Assembly (NCBI RefSeq): GCF_023065955.2
Contig: NW_026623089.1
Span: 34,130,767-34,194,766, forward strand
Source of the DNA: Ursus arctos
Lineage: Eukaryota > Chordata > Mammalia > Carnivora > Ursidae
Direction of reading: 5' to 3'
DNA length: 64,000 nt
Part shown: positions 12,648 to 23,640 of the stretch, one piece after another
Numbering within the stretch: the stretch's first letter is position 1
Layout: each line of letters opens with the position of its first letter
Program-made: the position numbers and the translations under genes
Notes under the pieces: generated by a model
Told to the model about the DNA's origin: nothing
The model's database searches: none
Seen by the model: the letters and a program-made list of their open reading frames with translations, nothing else

Positions 12648-12752
12648 GTGGGAAAGAGAGACCAATATTAACAAAGACTAGGAAGGAACAAAGAAAATCT
12701 ATAGGAACAGTGACTTTACAGGTAATAGAATGGCACTAAATTCATAGCTTTC

Positions 12753-12947
12753 TTTTTTTTTTAAACATTTTTTTTTATTTGAGAGAGAGAGAGAGAGTAC
12801 AAGCAGGCAGAGTAGCAGGCATAGAGTGAGGGAGAAGCAGGCTCCCTGCTGAGCAGAGAGCCAAACATGAGGCTCGATCCCAGGACCCTGGGATCACGAC
12901 CTGAGCCAAGGGCAGAGGCTTAACCGACTGAGCCACCCAGTTGTCCC
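12753..12947 (-). mobile_element. CAN-SINE in L1 ORF2 (reverse)
   Basis: Reverse tRNA-Lys SINE. The T-rich tail and 'tttatttgagagagag' come first, the body is 'gctccctgctgagcagagagcc', and the tRNA head is at the right end ('gactgagccacccag'). A 10-bp TSD CATAGCTTTC lies at 12743-12752 and 12948-12957. It interrupts the first codons of ORF2, so it inserted after the L1 did. Confidence 0.95.
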
Positions 12948-14266
12948 CATAGCTTTCAATAATTACTCTGAATGCAAATAGACTAAATGCTCCAATCAAA
13001 AGATACAGGGTATTAGAATGGATAAAAAAACAAAGACCCATTGATATATTGCCTAAAAGAGACTCATTTTAGACCCAAAGACACCTCCAGATTGAAAGCG
13101 AGGTGATGGAGAACCATTTATCGTGCTAATGAATGTCAAAAGAAAGTTGGAATAGCCACCCTTATATCAGACAAACTAGATCTTAAACCAAAGACTGTAA
13201 TAAGAGATGAAGAAGGACACTATATCATAATAAAGGTGTCTATCCAATAAGAAGATTTAACAATTATAAATATTTATGCCCCTAAGTTGGGAGAAGCCAA
13301 GTATACAAATCAATTAATAACAAACTTAAAGAAACTCATTGATAATAATATAATACTAGTGGGGGACTTTAACACCTCACTTACAACAATGGACAGTCAT
13401 CTAAGCAGAAGATCAACAAGGAAACAAGGGCTTTGAATGACACACTGGACCAGATGGACTTAAAGATATATTCAGAATATTTCATCCTAAAGCAGCAGAA
13501 TACATGTTGTTTTTGAGTATACGTGGAACATGTCCAGAATAGATTACATCCTTGGTCACAACTCAGGACTCAACTGGTACAAAAAGACTGAGATCATACC
13601 ATGCACATTTTCTGACCATAATGCTATGAAACTTGAAGTCCACCACAAGAAAAATTTGGAAGAACCACAAATACATGGAAGTTAAAGAACATCCTACTAA
13701 AGAATGAATGGATTAACCAGGAAATTAAAGAAGAATTTAAAAAAATGGAAGCAGATGAAAATGAAAAGAAGACAGTTCAAAATTTTGGGGATTCAGGAAA
13801 GGCAGTCCTAAGAGGGAAGTATATAGCAATACAGGCCTACCTCAAGAATCAAGCAAAGTCTCAAATACACAACCTACCCTTAGACCTAAAGGAGCTGGAA
13901 AAAGAACAGCAAATAAAGCCTAAATCTAGCAGGAGAAGGGAAATAATATAGATTAGAGCAGAAATCAATGATATAGAAATTAAAAAAAAAGAGTAGACCA
14001 GATCGACGAAACTAGGAGCTGGTTCTTCTAAAGAACTGATGAGATTGATAACCCCTGAGTCAGACTTATCAAAAAGAAAAGAGAGAGGACCCAAATAAAT
14101 AAAATCATGAATGAAAGAGGAGAGAGCACAACCAACACTAAAGAAATACAAACAATTATAAGAGAATATTATAAGCAATTATATGCCAACAAATTAGGCA
14201 ATCTGGAAGAAATGGATAAATTCTTAGAAATTACCAAACCTGAAACAGGAAGAAATAGAAAATCTG

Positions 14267-14481
14267 GGTGCCTGGGTGGTTCAGTCAGTTGTGTCTCGAC
14301 TCTTGATTTTTGGCTCAGGTCATGATCTCAGGGTCGTGAGATTGAGCCCTGCATCAGGCTCTGCGCTCAGCACAGAGTCTGCTTGAGATTCTCTCTGCCT
14401 CTGCCCCTCCCCCTGCTCAAGCACTATCTCTCTTTCTCTAAAATAAATATATAAAATCTTTTGAAAAAGTTAAAAAAAAAA
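14267..14481 (+). mobile_element. CAN-SINE in L1 ORF2 (forward, older type)
   Basis: Head 'gtgcctgggtggttcagtcag', B-box-like 'gagattgagccctgcatcagg', CT-rich body, A-rich tail. A perfect 16-bp TSD AGAAATAGAAAATCTG lies at 14251-14266 and 14482-14497. The head carries the 'gactcttgatttttggctcagg' variant of older carnivore SINEs. Confidence 0.95.
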
Positions 14482-16770
14482 AGAAATAGAAAATCTGAAG
14501 AGACCCATAACCAGTAAAGAAACTGAATCAGTAATAAAAAATCTCCCAACAAATAAAAGTCCATGGCTGGATGGCCTCCCAGAGGAATTTTACCAAACAT
14601 TTAAGGAAGAATTCATACCTATTCTTCTGAAACTGTTCCAAAAAATAGAAATGTGAAGGAAAACTTCCAAACTCATTCTATGAGGCCAGCATTACCTTGA
14701 TCCTAAAACTAGACAAAGACCCCACTACAAAGGGGAATTACAGACCAACACCCCTGATGAACATGGATGCAAAAATTCTCAACAAGATACTAGCTAATCA
14801 GATCCAACACTACAGTAAAAGGATAATTCAGCATGACCAAGTGGGATTTATTCCTATGTTGCAGGGTTGGTTCAACATCCACAAATCAATCAATGTGATA
14901 TACCACATTAATAAAAAAAGGATAAGAATCATATGGTTTTCTCAATAGATACAGAAAAAGCATTTGACAAAATACAGCACCTTTCTTGATAAAAACCCTC
15001 AAAAAAGTAGGGATAGAGGGAACATACCTCAACATCATAAAGTCCACATATGAAAGACCCACAGCTAATATCATCCTTAATGAGGAAAAACTGAAAGCTT
15101 TCCCCCTAAGGTCAAGAACATGACAGGGATGTTCACTCTCACCACTGTTCCACTGTTGTTCAACATAGTACTAGAAGCCGTAGCCTCCGCAATCAGACAA
15201 CAAAAAGAAATAAAAGGCTTTGAGACTGGCAAAGAAGAAGTCAAACTTGCACTCTTTGTAGATGACGTGATACTCTATGTAGAAAACCTGAAAGACTCCA
15301 CCAAAAAATTTCTAGAACTGATACAGGAATTCAGCAAAGTTGCAGGATATAAAATCAGCGCACGAAAGTCAGTTGCATTTGTATGTACCAACAATAAAGC
15401 AACAGAAAGAGAAATCAAGAAATTGATCCTGTTTACAATTGCACCAAAAACCTTAAGATATCTAGGAATAAACCTAGCCGAAGAGGTAAAAGATCTGTAC
15501 TCTGAAAACTACAGAACACTTATGAAAGAAATTGAAGAAGACACAAAGAAATGGAAGAACAAATACTGTTAAAATGCCCATACCACCCAAAGCAATCTAC
15601 ACATTTAATTCAATCCCTATAAAAATACCATCAACATTTTTCACAGAGCTGGAACAAACAATCCTAAAATTTGTATGGAAGCAGAAAAGACTCCAAATAG
15701 CCAAAGGAATATTGAAAAAGAAAATCAAAGCTGGAGGCATCACAATTCCAGACTTCAAGCTATATTACAAAGCTGTAATCATCAAGACAGTATGGTACTG
15801 GCACAAAAACAGACACATAGATCAATGGAACAGAATAGAGAACCCAGAAATGGATCCTCAACTCTACGGTCAACTAATCTTTGACAAAACAAGAAAGAAT
15901 ATCCAATGGAAAAAAGACAGTCTCTTCAACAAATGGTGTTGGGAAAATTGGACAGCCACATGCAAAAGCATGAAACTAGACCACTTCCTTACACCATACA
16001 CAAAAATAGACTCAAAATGGATGAAAGACCTCAGTGTGAGACAGGAATCCATCAAAATCCTAGAGGAGAATACAGGCAGCAATCTCTTCGACCTTGGCTG
16101 CAGTAACTTCTTGCTAGACAAGTCTCCAAAGACAAGGGAAATGAAAGCAAAAATGAACCATTGGGATTTCATCGGGATAAAAAGATTTTGCACAGCAAAG
16201 GAATATATGGAATGGGAGAAGAAATTCACAAATGACATATCAGATAAAGGGCTAGTATCCAAGATCTATAAAGAACTTATCAAACTCTACATCCAAAAAC
16301 CAAAAAATCTAGTTAGAAAATGGGCAGAAGACACGAATATACATTTTCCCTACAGACGGCCAAGAGACACATGAAAAGATGCTCAACATCACTCATCATC
16401 AGGGAAATGCAAATCAAAAGTACAATGAGATATCACCTCACATCAGTCAGAATGGCTAAAATTAACAACACAGGAAACAACAGGTGTGGCAAGGATGTGG
16501 AGAAAGGGGAACGCTTTTCTACCGTTGGATGGGAATGCAAGCTGGTGCAGCCACTCTGGAAAACAGTATGGAGGTTCCTCAAAAAGTTAAAAATAGAGCT
16601 ACCCTATGACCCAGCAACTGTATTATAAGGTATTTATCCAAAGGATACAAACATAGTGATTCAAAGGTGCACATGCACCCCAATATTTGTAGCAGCAATG
16701 TCCACAACAGCCACAATAAGAGCCCAGATGTCCATCAACAGAAGAATGGATAAAGAAGATGTGACATATA

Positions 16771-16819
<49 letters not shown>
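16771..16819. repeat. (CA)n microsatellite within L1
   Basis: About 24 CA units within the L1 ORF2 3' region, where related copies read 'gatgtggtatatatatatacaatg'. It therefore arose by expansion of the TA/CA run inside the L1 after insertion. Confidence 0.95.
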
Positions 16820-17234
16820 GAGGAATATTACTCAGGCATCAAAAAGAATGAAATCTTGCCATTTGCATCAATGTGGATGGAACTAGAGGGTATTATGCTA
16901 AGCAAAATAAGCCTGTCAGAGAGACAAATATGATGTGATATCACTCATATGTGGAATTTAAGAAACAAAACAGATGAACATAGGGAAAGGGAAGGAAAAA
17001 TAAAATAACAACAGAGAGGGAGACAAACTATAAGGGACTCAACTATAGGAAACAAACAGAGTTGTTGGAGGGGAGATGGGTCGGGGGATAGGGTAAATGG
17101 GTGACGGGCATTATATAGGGCACTTGATATAATGAGCACTGGGTGTTATATGCAACTGATGAATCACTAAATTCTACCCCTGAAACTAATAATACAGTAT
17201 ATGTTAACTAACTTGAATTTAAATAAAACAAAAA

Positions 17235-17250
17235 AAGAATTATACTCAAG
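17235..17250 (+). repeat. 3' target-site duplication of the L1
   Basis: AAGAATTATACTCAAG, partner of 11310-11325 (15 of 16 identical), directly after the A-rich end. Confidence 0.9.
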
Positions 17251-17319
17251 CTTTATAGTCACATAATAGGTGCTCAGTAAATATTAATTAAATTAACTGC
17301 TTAACAGGAAGCTTGCTCA

Positions 17320-17655
17320 AAGGTGGGAAGATGATAATAGGTCTGATTCTCTTCGTCATTCTCTCAGCTCTCTGCTTGGTTAAGTCAACATCTGCTGATC
17401 CTTAGAGGTTGCCTGCAAATGTCAACTCCCCTAAGGAGCCTTCTGTAAATTGTCTCTCCAGAACGAAGTGCGGTCTCATAGCACTCAGACCTGCCACATC
17501 TACTCTGCCAACTACACTGTAGGAGAGTGATTTGTTTGTGTGTTTGCTGCCCCTGTTCTGGGTTCTTATGTTTCAATCATCTCCATTCGCACAGCGCCTA
17601 GCACAGCGCCTTCTCAGGGAGGGCCAGTAGATGGGTTTTGAGTAAATAAATCCTA
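17320..17655 (+). mobile_element. L2 3' region fossil
   Basis: L2-like order: 'ctaaggagccttctgtaaattgtc', 'ctgcccctgttctgggttct', 'atttcgcacagcgcctagcac'-type tail (here 'cattcgcacagcgcctagcac'), 'ttgagtaaataaatcc'. The small L1 at 17683 lies directly downstream. Confidence 0.6.
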
Positions 17656-17682
17656 CCATCCTTATACCAAATACGAATTGTA

Positions 17683-17779
17683 TGGAGCACTGGGTATTAT
17701 GTGCCAACAATGGATCATGGAACACTACACCAAAAGCTAATGATGTACTGTATGGTGACCAACATAACTTAATAAAAAA
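17683..17779 (+). mobile_element. Severely 5'-truncated L1 3' end with TSD
   Basis: Only about 97 bp. It begins 'tggagcactgggtattatg', then 'ggaacactacaccaaaagc', 'tgatgtactgtatggtgacc', and a short A tail. The perfect 14-bp TSD AAATACGAATTGTA lies at 17669-17682 and 17780-17793. It is the same L1 3' UTR type as at 22830. Confidence 0.95.
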
Positions 17780-17889
17780 AAATACGAATTGTACGCACTG
17801 TTCTCCTCCAGCATATCTAGGTCTCTATTAGATACCACGATTCAAGTGCCAGCTTTGAAGAACTACCGTTTCCTTTCGTAGGTCAGTTA

Positions 17890-17950
17890 GAGCTCACAGT
17901 GGGCTACACCTCCCAGCATCTTGGCTGGTTGCCTGGCACTGCCCCCTGAT
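17890..17950. promoter_or_regulatory. Promoter-like motif cluster (candidate)
   Basis: 'gctacacctcccagcat' resembles the ACTACAnnTCCCAGnAT element of many mammalian promoters (ZNF143/GFY type). Just downstream, 'gttgcctggcac' resembles an RFX X-box. There is no CpG island and no TATA element to confirm a start. Inference from motif likeness only. Confidence 0.2.
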
Positions 17951-18404
17951 GCGGCCACTCTTCGGAGGGCTGGGACAAAATGAAAGCCCTTGGAGGCTTT
18001 GGCGTCACCAGTTATCAGGTATAGAGAAGCTCTCTTGATTCTTAGTTCGAGAGCTCTGGGTTGAGAAGTGGACATGACCAAGTGAAGGAAGATTCTGCTG
18101 CAGAGAGGGAGGCCCACTCATGGGGTCTCCACATCCTCATCCAGAACTTGAACTACTGTTCTCTAGAGTAAGAACAGTCCTTGTGAAGAAGACCAGCTGT
18201 TGCTAGACTGTTCTGAGGCCTTTTAGAGAGCCTGAGTGTCTTCCATTTTTAGAGACTCTTCACTATTAAAAAACAGTGAAATGCCAAGTGTTTCCATGCT
18301 AAGAGGTGACTACTATAACCTGTAAAATTGCAATTTGATTGTGCTGGTACCAAGGATTTATTTTTAAAATAGGACGTAGGTACTTCATAGTAGTTCATAA
18401 TAGG

Positions 18405-18810
18405 TAAGTACAGGGACTCTGGAACCCAGACAGCCTGAGTTCAAATCCTAACCCAACACTTAATTAGCCATGTGATCTTATGAGCTGTGTGATTTTGGGC
18501 ATCGTATTTGGTCTTTCTGTACCTCAGTTTCTAATCTATAAAATGGGCATAGGGTTTTTGTGAGGATTAAAAAAATTTTTTTTTTATTTGACAGAGAGAG
18601 AGTGAGAGAGATAGCACAAGCAGGAGGAGTGGCAGGGAGAGGGAGAGGGAGAGGGACAGGCAGGCGCCCCACTGAGCAGAGAGCCCTGGGATCATGACCT
18701 GAGCCAAAGGCAGACACTTAACCAACTGGGCCACCCAGGCAACCCAGGTCTTTGTGAGGAGTAAATGCAAGTCTTAGAAGGGGCCCTGGAGTTTTAAAAC
18801 AGTATACACT
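18405..18810 (+). mobile_element. MIR fossil split by a SINE
   Basis: MIR order: 'gactctggaacccagacagcctgagttcaaatc', 'agccatgtgatctta', 'cctcagtttctaatctataaaatggg', 'gtgaggattaaa…'. The CAN-SINE at 18567-18746 interrupts it and duplicated part of the MIR core. Confidence 0.8.
18567..18746 (-). mobile_element. CAN-SINE in MIR (reverse)
   Basis: Left T-rich tail, 'tttgacagagagagagtgag', and the tRNA head at the right ('tgggccacccagg'). The 14-bp TSD GGTTTTTGTGAGGA / GGTCTTTGTGAGGA lies at 18553-18566 and 18747-18760. Confidence 0.95.
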
Positions 18811-21130
18811 ACGTAAGTGTCTGTCGTTACTTTAATGTACTCCAAGCAGTGTCATCTGGTAAGAAGCAGCTAATTTAAAGTTTTACCTTGAATGTCACTT
18901 TCCTTCACCCTTGTCAGGGTATCTTGGTGACTGTGTATATAATTCTTTTGCAGATCATTTCAAAATTCAAAATTTGAGGCCGTTTGTGAACTGAGATCTG
19001 GGCCACGTCGTCTCTTAGCACCTCTTGTGAACTGGGATGCCTGCCCTGCTCCTGTGAGTGGTAGATCCTCCACTTAAAACCTGCCATCTGAGGGACAGGT
19101 CCCTACGTGCCCCCCAGTGGCACACTTCCAGCCTCAGGACTAGGGCTGTGGCTGGACATCCACGATGATAATTTAGTGACTCACCCCCAGCAGAAGACAC
19201 AGACACATAGGTTGTTGGATTCAACCAATCCTTTGGCTGTCCACAAGGGTGTGGCTCTTTAATGATCAGAGGCTCTTCTCTCGGCGGCTGGACTTCAAAG
19301 TGATTGTGTTGCCAGCTGGCCTGGAGCAAGTTCTACATTGCTAATAGGCTCCTGGCGCAATGCAAAGAGCCGCTGTGCCGGTACTTGCAGTACCCACCGA
19401 AGCCTGTGCTAATCTCTGTCCCTAAATAGAGCGGCGACTGTCACCATCCAGCTTGAGGGTGGTGTGCACTCATCACCTGTACACTTAGAGGATTCAAATG
19501 TCACCTCACACCTTTGTGTTGTTGCCCCAGCAAGAGGCTGGTATGTAGGAAGAGTGGCACAACAGGGGTGTGGAAGTTGAGTAAGTGGGAGTTGGGTTAC
19601 AGGCAGGGTGCCCTGACCTCCGAGGTCATTCTGAATGTCCTGTGACCATGAAACCTACCCTGAAGACAGCGCTCAAATGCTGGAGCCCGTGCCCTGCCTT
19701 TAGATGTCTGCTCTTTACTCTGTCAAATCTTGGCCAGGTTCCAGCGCTACCAATTATCTTTTGCCTAGCAGCGGTGGGGTGGCAGTCACAAAGCAGAGGT
19801 GTGGGGGTGGCTGCTCTGTGCCTCCGGGCCTGTGCGGCTGGGGAGTACTGCTGCACGATCCTCGCTACTCTCTCCCCAGCAGCGGCCAATCTGCACCTTG
19901 GAAGCTTAAAGGCATGAAGTGCAAGTGAGAGGAAGGCATCTGTTTTCAGCTAAACATTCCCAATTATTCCCAAGGCTGTGAGCAGCCTTCTTGCAAAATT
20001 CTGAGATGCTGATGTGCCCCATTAGCTGTTAGCCAGTCTGCCATTACCTTACCCCTAGGAGGCGTGGGCGCTTGGCGGGCTTTGGTGTAGGATGCCCATT
20101 GCTTGAGTTATTTCTAGGGTGATTATTTCCCTGGTTTCTCTTCTTCCTTTCTTCTGTGTAGTATAGGTATAGGCCAGTGGCCTGTTTGAGTGCTCTACCT
20201 TCCTAACGTGTTTTGCCTGGAGCAGGCAATGAGCGCTTACCTGCCGCCTGGTGAGGAGGGAAGGGTGGGCAGAGGGGTGAATGGGTTCAGTTCCGTGGGC
20301 CTGCAGACCAGGTCCTTGGCCTTGAGGTTTTCAAGTTCTACCTGGGAAGGACAATATTTAAAACTTTGACTCTGAATATTGAGAAAGACCTTAGTTAAAA
20401 AAATTTCCTTTAGCATTTATATTTAGTATACAATTAGGAGAAATTCTCTAAGGAGATGGTTTCCAAACGATGTTTTTTTTTTTTTTTAAATCAGAGAAAC
20501 ATTTTTTTCCAAGTGAAATCTCATGCTACACCCCAGTATATAATACAGGAACAACAGCAGGAAATCCTCCGTGTTGATACCTAGAGGCAGCGCCACCTCC
20601 CCCCGCTCCCCGCCCCCCGCCCCCAGCAAGCTTAGGAGCAGTCACGCAGATTTCCAACGTCCTCGGTGCTAAGGCTCCTCTCAGTTTGGTTTCACAGGCA
20701 TCTGCCTCATGCCCAAAGCTCCCAATTTGATTTCTCAGAGTGGCAAGGGACCCAGCAGGCAACTGAGTGTCATCAGTGGGCCTTTCATGCAGGATATCTG
20801 GGGCCTGGGCATCTTATCCGGCATGATTCAGGGACAGAGAGATGGGTGTGTGGAGATTGGAGGTTCCTCTCCTCATTTGACTTGGTGTTGTTGGCCAGTG
20901 CTTGGCAAAGATTTGTAATTTGTTGCATCATTTGTCATTGGACGAATATGAATTGCACCCCTTCTTTATGCTGCCAACCTCCCTGATCTACCTCAAGGAT
21001 TTTATGTTCCGCAGTGCTCAGAGGAAAGAAATAAGGAACTAGCAAGCAAACAAAAAGCACTATTTCTTTTACTGGCAAATGCTCTGAAGAATATAAAGTA
21101 GGTTGATGGGATGGGAGTAAGGGCTGGAGG
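18811..21130. other. Unique, comparatively GC-rich stretch without a recognised gene
   Basis: Higher GC than the rest of the window. Several frames of 80-110 codons occur on both strands (19015-19329 minus, 19585-19917 plus, 20666-20986 plus), but overlapping frames are equally open and no domain is recognisable. It includes a T run at 20473-20487 and a C-rich pyrimidine tract at 20589-20630. I see no clear exon. Confidence 0.35.
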
Positions 21131-21430
21131 GTAGTTCTGCAGACTGGAGATTTGAAGGCCTCAAAAAGGAGTGACACTTAGGCTGGGACCTGAGCGGTGA
21201 GGAATTATCCAGCCAGGAGAAAACCTGGGGGAAGAGTATCTATCTGCAGCATGTGCACAGCTCTTGAGGAGCGGCGTGCTTGGCTTGTCTGAAGAGCAGA
21301 AGGCTGGCTAATGTGACAGAGACCTTAATGATTGGGGGGAACCAGATGTGGGAGCCTGACATGATAAACCAAGGCGGGGTGTTTGGGTTTGAAGATTAAT
21401 GGGACTGCCGTGTAGGGTTTTCAGGCTTTC
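21130..21430 (-). mobile_element. L2-like fossil, reverse (uncertain)
   Basis: The run 'ggctgggacctgagcggtgagg', 'agaagagtat…ctcttgagg', 'gggtttgaagattaatgggac' follows the order of old reverse-strand L2 internal sequence, as at 50180 and 53790. Strongly diverged. Confidence 0.35.
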
Positions 21431-21724
21431 TCCCCCTCAAGCCTCACTCCCTTCTTCAAGTGTTTGGATTGCCATTTATATCCAGAAGATGAACAGATTT
21501 ATCTTTACCTGTTAATAATGTCTCCTAATTAACAGCTAAAACCTACAAGTACCCCAAATTGGAAGAATAGAGGGGTCTCAAAGGAACCAGAAATGCTAGC
21601 ATTCATGTAACAAATACTAACTTCTTTTAACAGAGGCGTGTTAACTGTAGTCATTATGTACATTACATCGCTAGGACTTATTTATCTTATAATTGGAAGT
21701 TCGTACCTTTTGCAGAATTTATAC

Positions 21725-21868
21725 TTAACAGCTGTGTGACCTTAGGCAAGTAGTTAACCTTTCTGTTCTTAATTTTTCTCATTGTAAAAAGGGAATAATA
21801 ATAGTATTTCCCTTATAACATTGTTTCGAGGATAAAATATCTGTAAAATGCTTAGAATACACAGTAAA
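21725..21868 (+). mobile_element. MIR fossil
   Basis: 'gctgtgtgaccttaggcaagtagttaacc' followed by 'tcattgtaaaaagggaataataatagta' and 'aggataaaatatctgtaaaatgc' is a clear MIR core and 3' end. Confidence 0.85.
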
Positions 21869-22549
21869 CATGATATGTGTTGTACAATAGGCACAAAGCA
21901 GACTCAGTCCCTGCCCAGCACCCGGCCTCCTGCTCCTTACTAAGTAAAAGAAGGCATGAAATTGCTGAGGGACCCACTACCGTTGGCCAAAGCATACGGA
22001 GGGTGGCAGGGAAAGGTGCAGGGGCTTCTTTGTTATACCAGAGGCCATCAGGGCCCAACCCAGGGTCCATCCCGTAGAAAGCCCCTAGACTCTGCAGCGA
22101 ATGTTCAAATATGAAGACAATTCCCTCAGCAGAACCACCCGATGGGGTGAGCACAGGCACCTGTTGGGTCCTCAATCCCTGCAGCCATCTAGCTGATAAC
22201 CTTATCACTGAGTCCTAGTCCTGAATCCTGAGCCTTACCTTTTCTCAGCTCCAGTCCCTGCTCCTGGCTTCTGCTTGAACTGATATCTCAAACAAGTGGT
22301 ATGCATCTCTTTTCCTGACTTGGGTATCCACTAGGCACGTCCTCGGAGGACAGAATCAAGCATGAACATTCAGTGAGCCATATTACCTTCCCAAATGAGG
22401 ACAAGAATTACTTGTAGGTTCCTACCAAATTATAATTTTAAAAAATTAGTTCCTTGATTCATAGTATTAGAGCAGGAAAAGTCAGTGAGCTCACCCAGAG
22501 CAAAGCATCTTTCTAAACTATGACAGTTCTTTTTTTTCCTTAGAAGTTT

Positions 22550-22771
22550 ATTTTTTTATTTTGTAAAGATTTTATTTATACACGAGAAAGAGATAGACTG
22601 TGTGTGTGCGTGTGTAGGGGTTCGGGGTGGGGGAGCAGAGACAGAGGGACAAGCAGACTCCATGCTGAGTTTGGAATCCCACTCGGGGCTCTATCTCATG
22701 ACACCAAGATCACGACCTGAGCCGATACCAAGAGTTGCAGGCTTAACTGACTGAGCCACCCAGGTGCTCCT
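22550..22771 (-). mobile_element. CAN-SINE, old (reverse)
   Basis: 'gtaaagattttatttataca' at the left, a GT-rich insert, 'catgctgagtttggaatccc', then the tRNA head 'gactgagccacccaggtgctcc'. It is diverged relative to the other SINEs, and no secure TSD can be seen. Confidence 0.9.
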
Positions 22772-22824
22772 AAATGACGAGGGTTCTAAAGGTACTTCTC
22801 TTTTAAAAGCATTCTGGGAGGGCA

Positions 22825-22945
22825 CATATTGCATGGAGCACTGGGTGTTACACGCAAACAATGAATCGTGGAACACTACATCAAAAACTAATGATATACT
22901 ATATGGTGACTAACATAACATAATAAAAATAAATAAATAAAAGTA
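22825..22945 (+). mobile_element. 5'-truncated L1 3' end
   Basis: 'gggcacatattgcatggagc', 'actgggtgttacacgcaaac', 'ggtgactaacataacataat', then an (AAAT) tail. A loose direct repeat 'aaaagcattc' / 'aaaagtattc' (about 22806 and 22941) may be its TSD. Confidence 0.9.
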
Positions 22946-23014
22946 TTCCATGCTCAGTATAGCTTTCCAAGGGATCTAGACACCTTGGTGCCAGGCCTTC
23001 ATGGCATGACTCCT

Positions 23015-23640
23015 CTATGCTGCAGTGGCCTCATCTCTTCTCACTCCTCTCCATGTTTCCTACTATACCACGCTGCTCCACGGTCTCCCGGCATGCCCGG
23101 GGCTGTCTTCCTGCCTTTCTTGCTAACCCTTACCCAGATTTATCTTCCTGGGATACCTACTCAACTCTTAGGACTCCCTCGGGCATCACTTCCTCTAGGA
23201 AGCCTTCCTTCCTCCCTCAACATTGGATCAGATACCTCCCTTGTGACTCCCTGGGCTGCCACACCCCCACACTGGAGCACAGGGGCTGTTTCCTTGTGCG
23301 CCTCTTTCATACACCTGGCCTCCTAGAGGGCAGGTCTCACCATTTCATTTCTGTAGTTTCCCAGGGCTTAATAAATGTTTTGTTTGTTTTTTTTTGGTTT
23401 TTTTTTTTTTTTTTAGAGAGAGAAAGAGAGAGAGGGAGAGAGCATGAGCGTGAGCGAGGAGGGACAGAGGGAGAAGAGAGAGATTCTTAAGCAGGCTCCA
23501 TGCTCAGTGAAGAGCTTGATGTGGGGCTTGATCTCATGATCCTGAGATCATGACCTGAGCCAAAACCATGAGTCAGATGCTCAACTGACTGAGCCACGAG
23601 GTGCCCATTAATAAATGGTTTTAAATGAATAAATGAATGA
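23015..23640 (+). mobile_element. L2 3' region fossil carrying a SINE
   Basis: Pyrimidine-rich L2 3' sequence with 'ctccatgtttcctactata', 'ctggatcag'-type interior, and 'agagggcaggtctcacc'. It ends 'ttaataaatggttttaaatgaat' after the SINE. The 157-codon frame at 23017-23490 is L2 plus SINE and not a gene. Confidence 0.7.
23381..23607 (-). mobile_element. CAN-SINE in L2 (reverse)
   Basis: Long T run, purine-rich body, 'gctccatgctcagtgaagagc', and head 'gactgagccacgaggtgccc'. The 13-bp TSD TTAATAAATGTTT / TTAATAAATGGTT lies at 23368-23380 and 23608-23620. Confidence 0.9.

Larger units (their letters stand above)
12730..16960 (+). pseudogene. L1 ORF2 relic (endonuclease and reverse transcriptase)
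   Basis: ORF2p nicks target DNA and reverse-transcribes RNA onto it. The start ATG at 12730 is followed by codons equivalent to the usual endonuclease N-terminus (ITLNAN.LNAPIKR), split by a SINE at 12753-12947. A second SINE at 14267-14481 cuts the linker before the RT domain. Long open pieces remain at 15120-15572 (150 codons) and 15532-16374 (280 codons), with RT fingers/palm and downstream C-terminal sequence. The RT active-site motif, normally [F/Y]ADD, reads FVDD at 15255-15266. Stops and frameshifts elsewhere, plus a (CA)n expansion at 16771-16819, confirm that it is dead. Confidence 0.9.
11326..17234 (+). mobile_element. Full-length, inactivated carnivore L1 (LINE-1)
   Basis: About 5.9 kb in total. 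Order: a short 5' UTR (11326-11746), an ORF1 relic (11747 to about 12647), an ORF2 relic (12730 to about 16960), a 3' UTR with 'gagcactgggtgttata', and an A-rich end at 17221-17234. Sixteen-base TSDs with one mismatch flank it. Two CAN-SINEs inserted later (12753-12947 and 14267-14481), so the L1's own length is about 5.5 kb. The 5' UTR starts like that of the L1 at 38296 but lacks roughly 1 kb of its middle. Frameshifts and stops in both ORFs make it non-autonomous. It is sense-oriented on the plus strand, like the L1 at 38296. Confidence 0.95.

Noticed and set aside
15870..16262. 130-codon minus-strand frame
   Set aside because: Antisense shadow of L1 ORF2 at 15532-16374.
16656..16886. Frame with a long His-Thr repeat (possible low-complexity protein)
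   Set aside because: It is the translated (CA)n microsatellite within the L1.
19106..19123. Second CTCF-like site (CGTGCCCCCCAGTGGCAC, reverse)
   Set aside because: Only about 12 of 16 core positions match by eye, with changes at positions that usually matter.
23017..23490. 157-codon plus-strand open frame ending in an Arg/Glu-rich tail
   Set aside because: The first part is L2 and the Arg/Glu-rich end is translated purine-rich SINE sequence.
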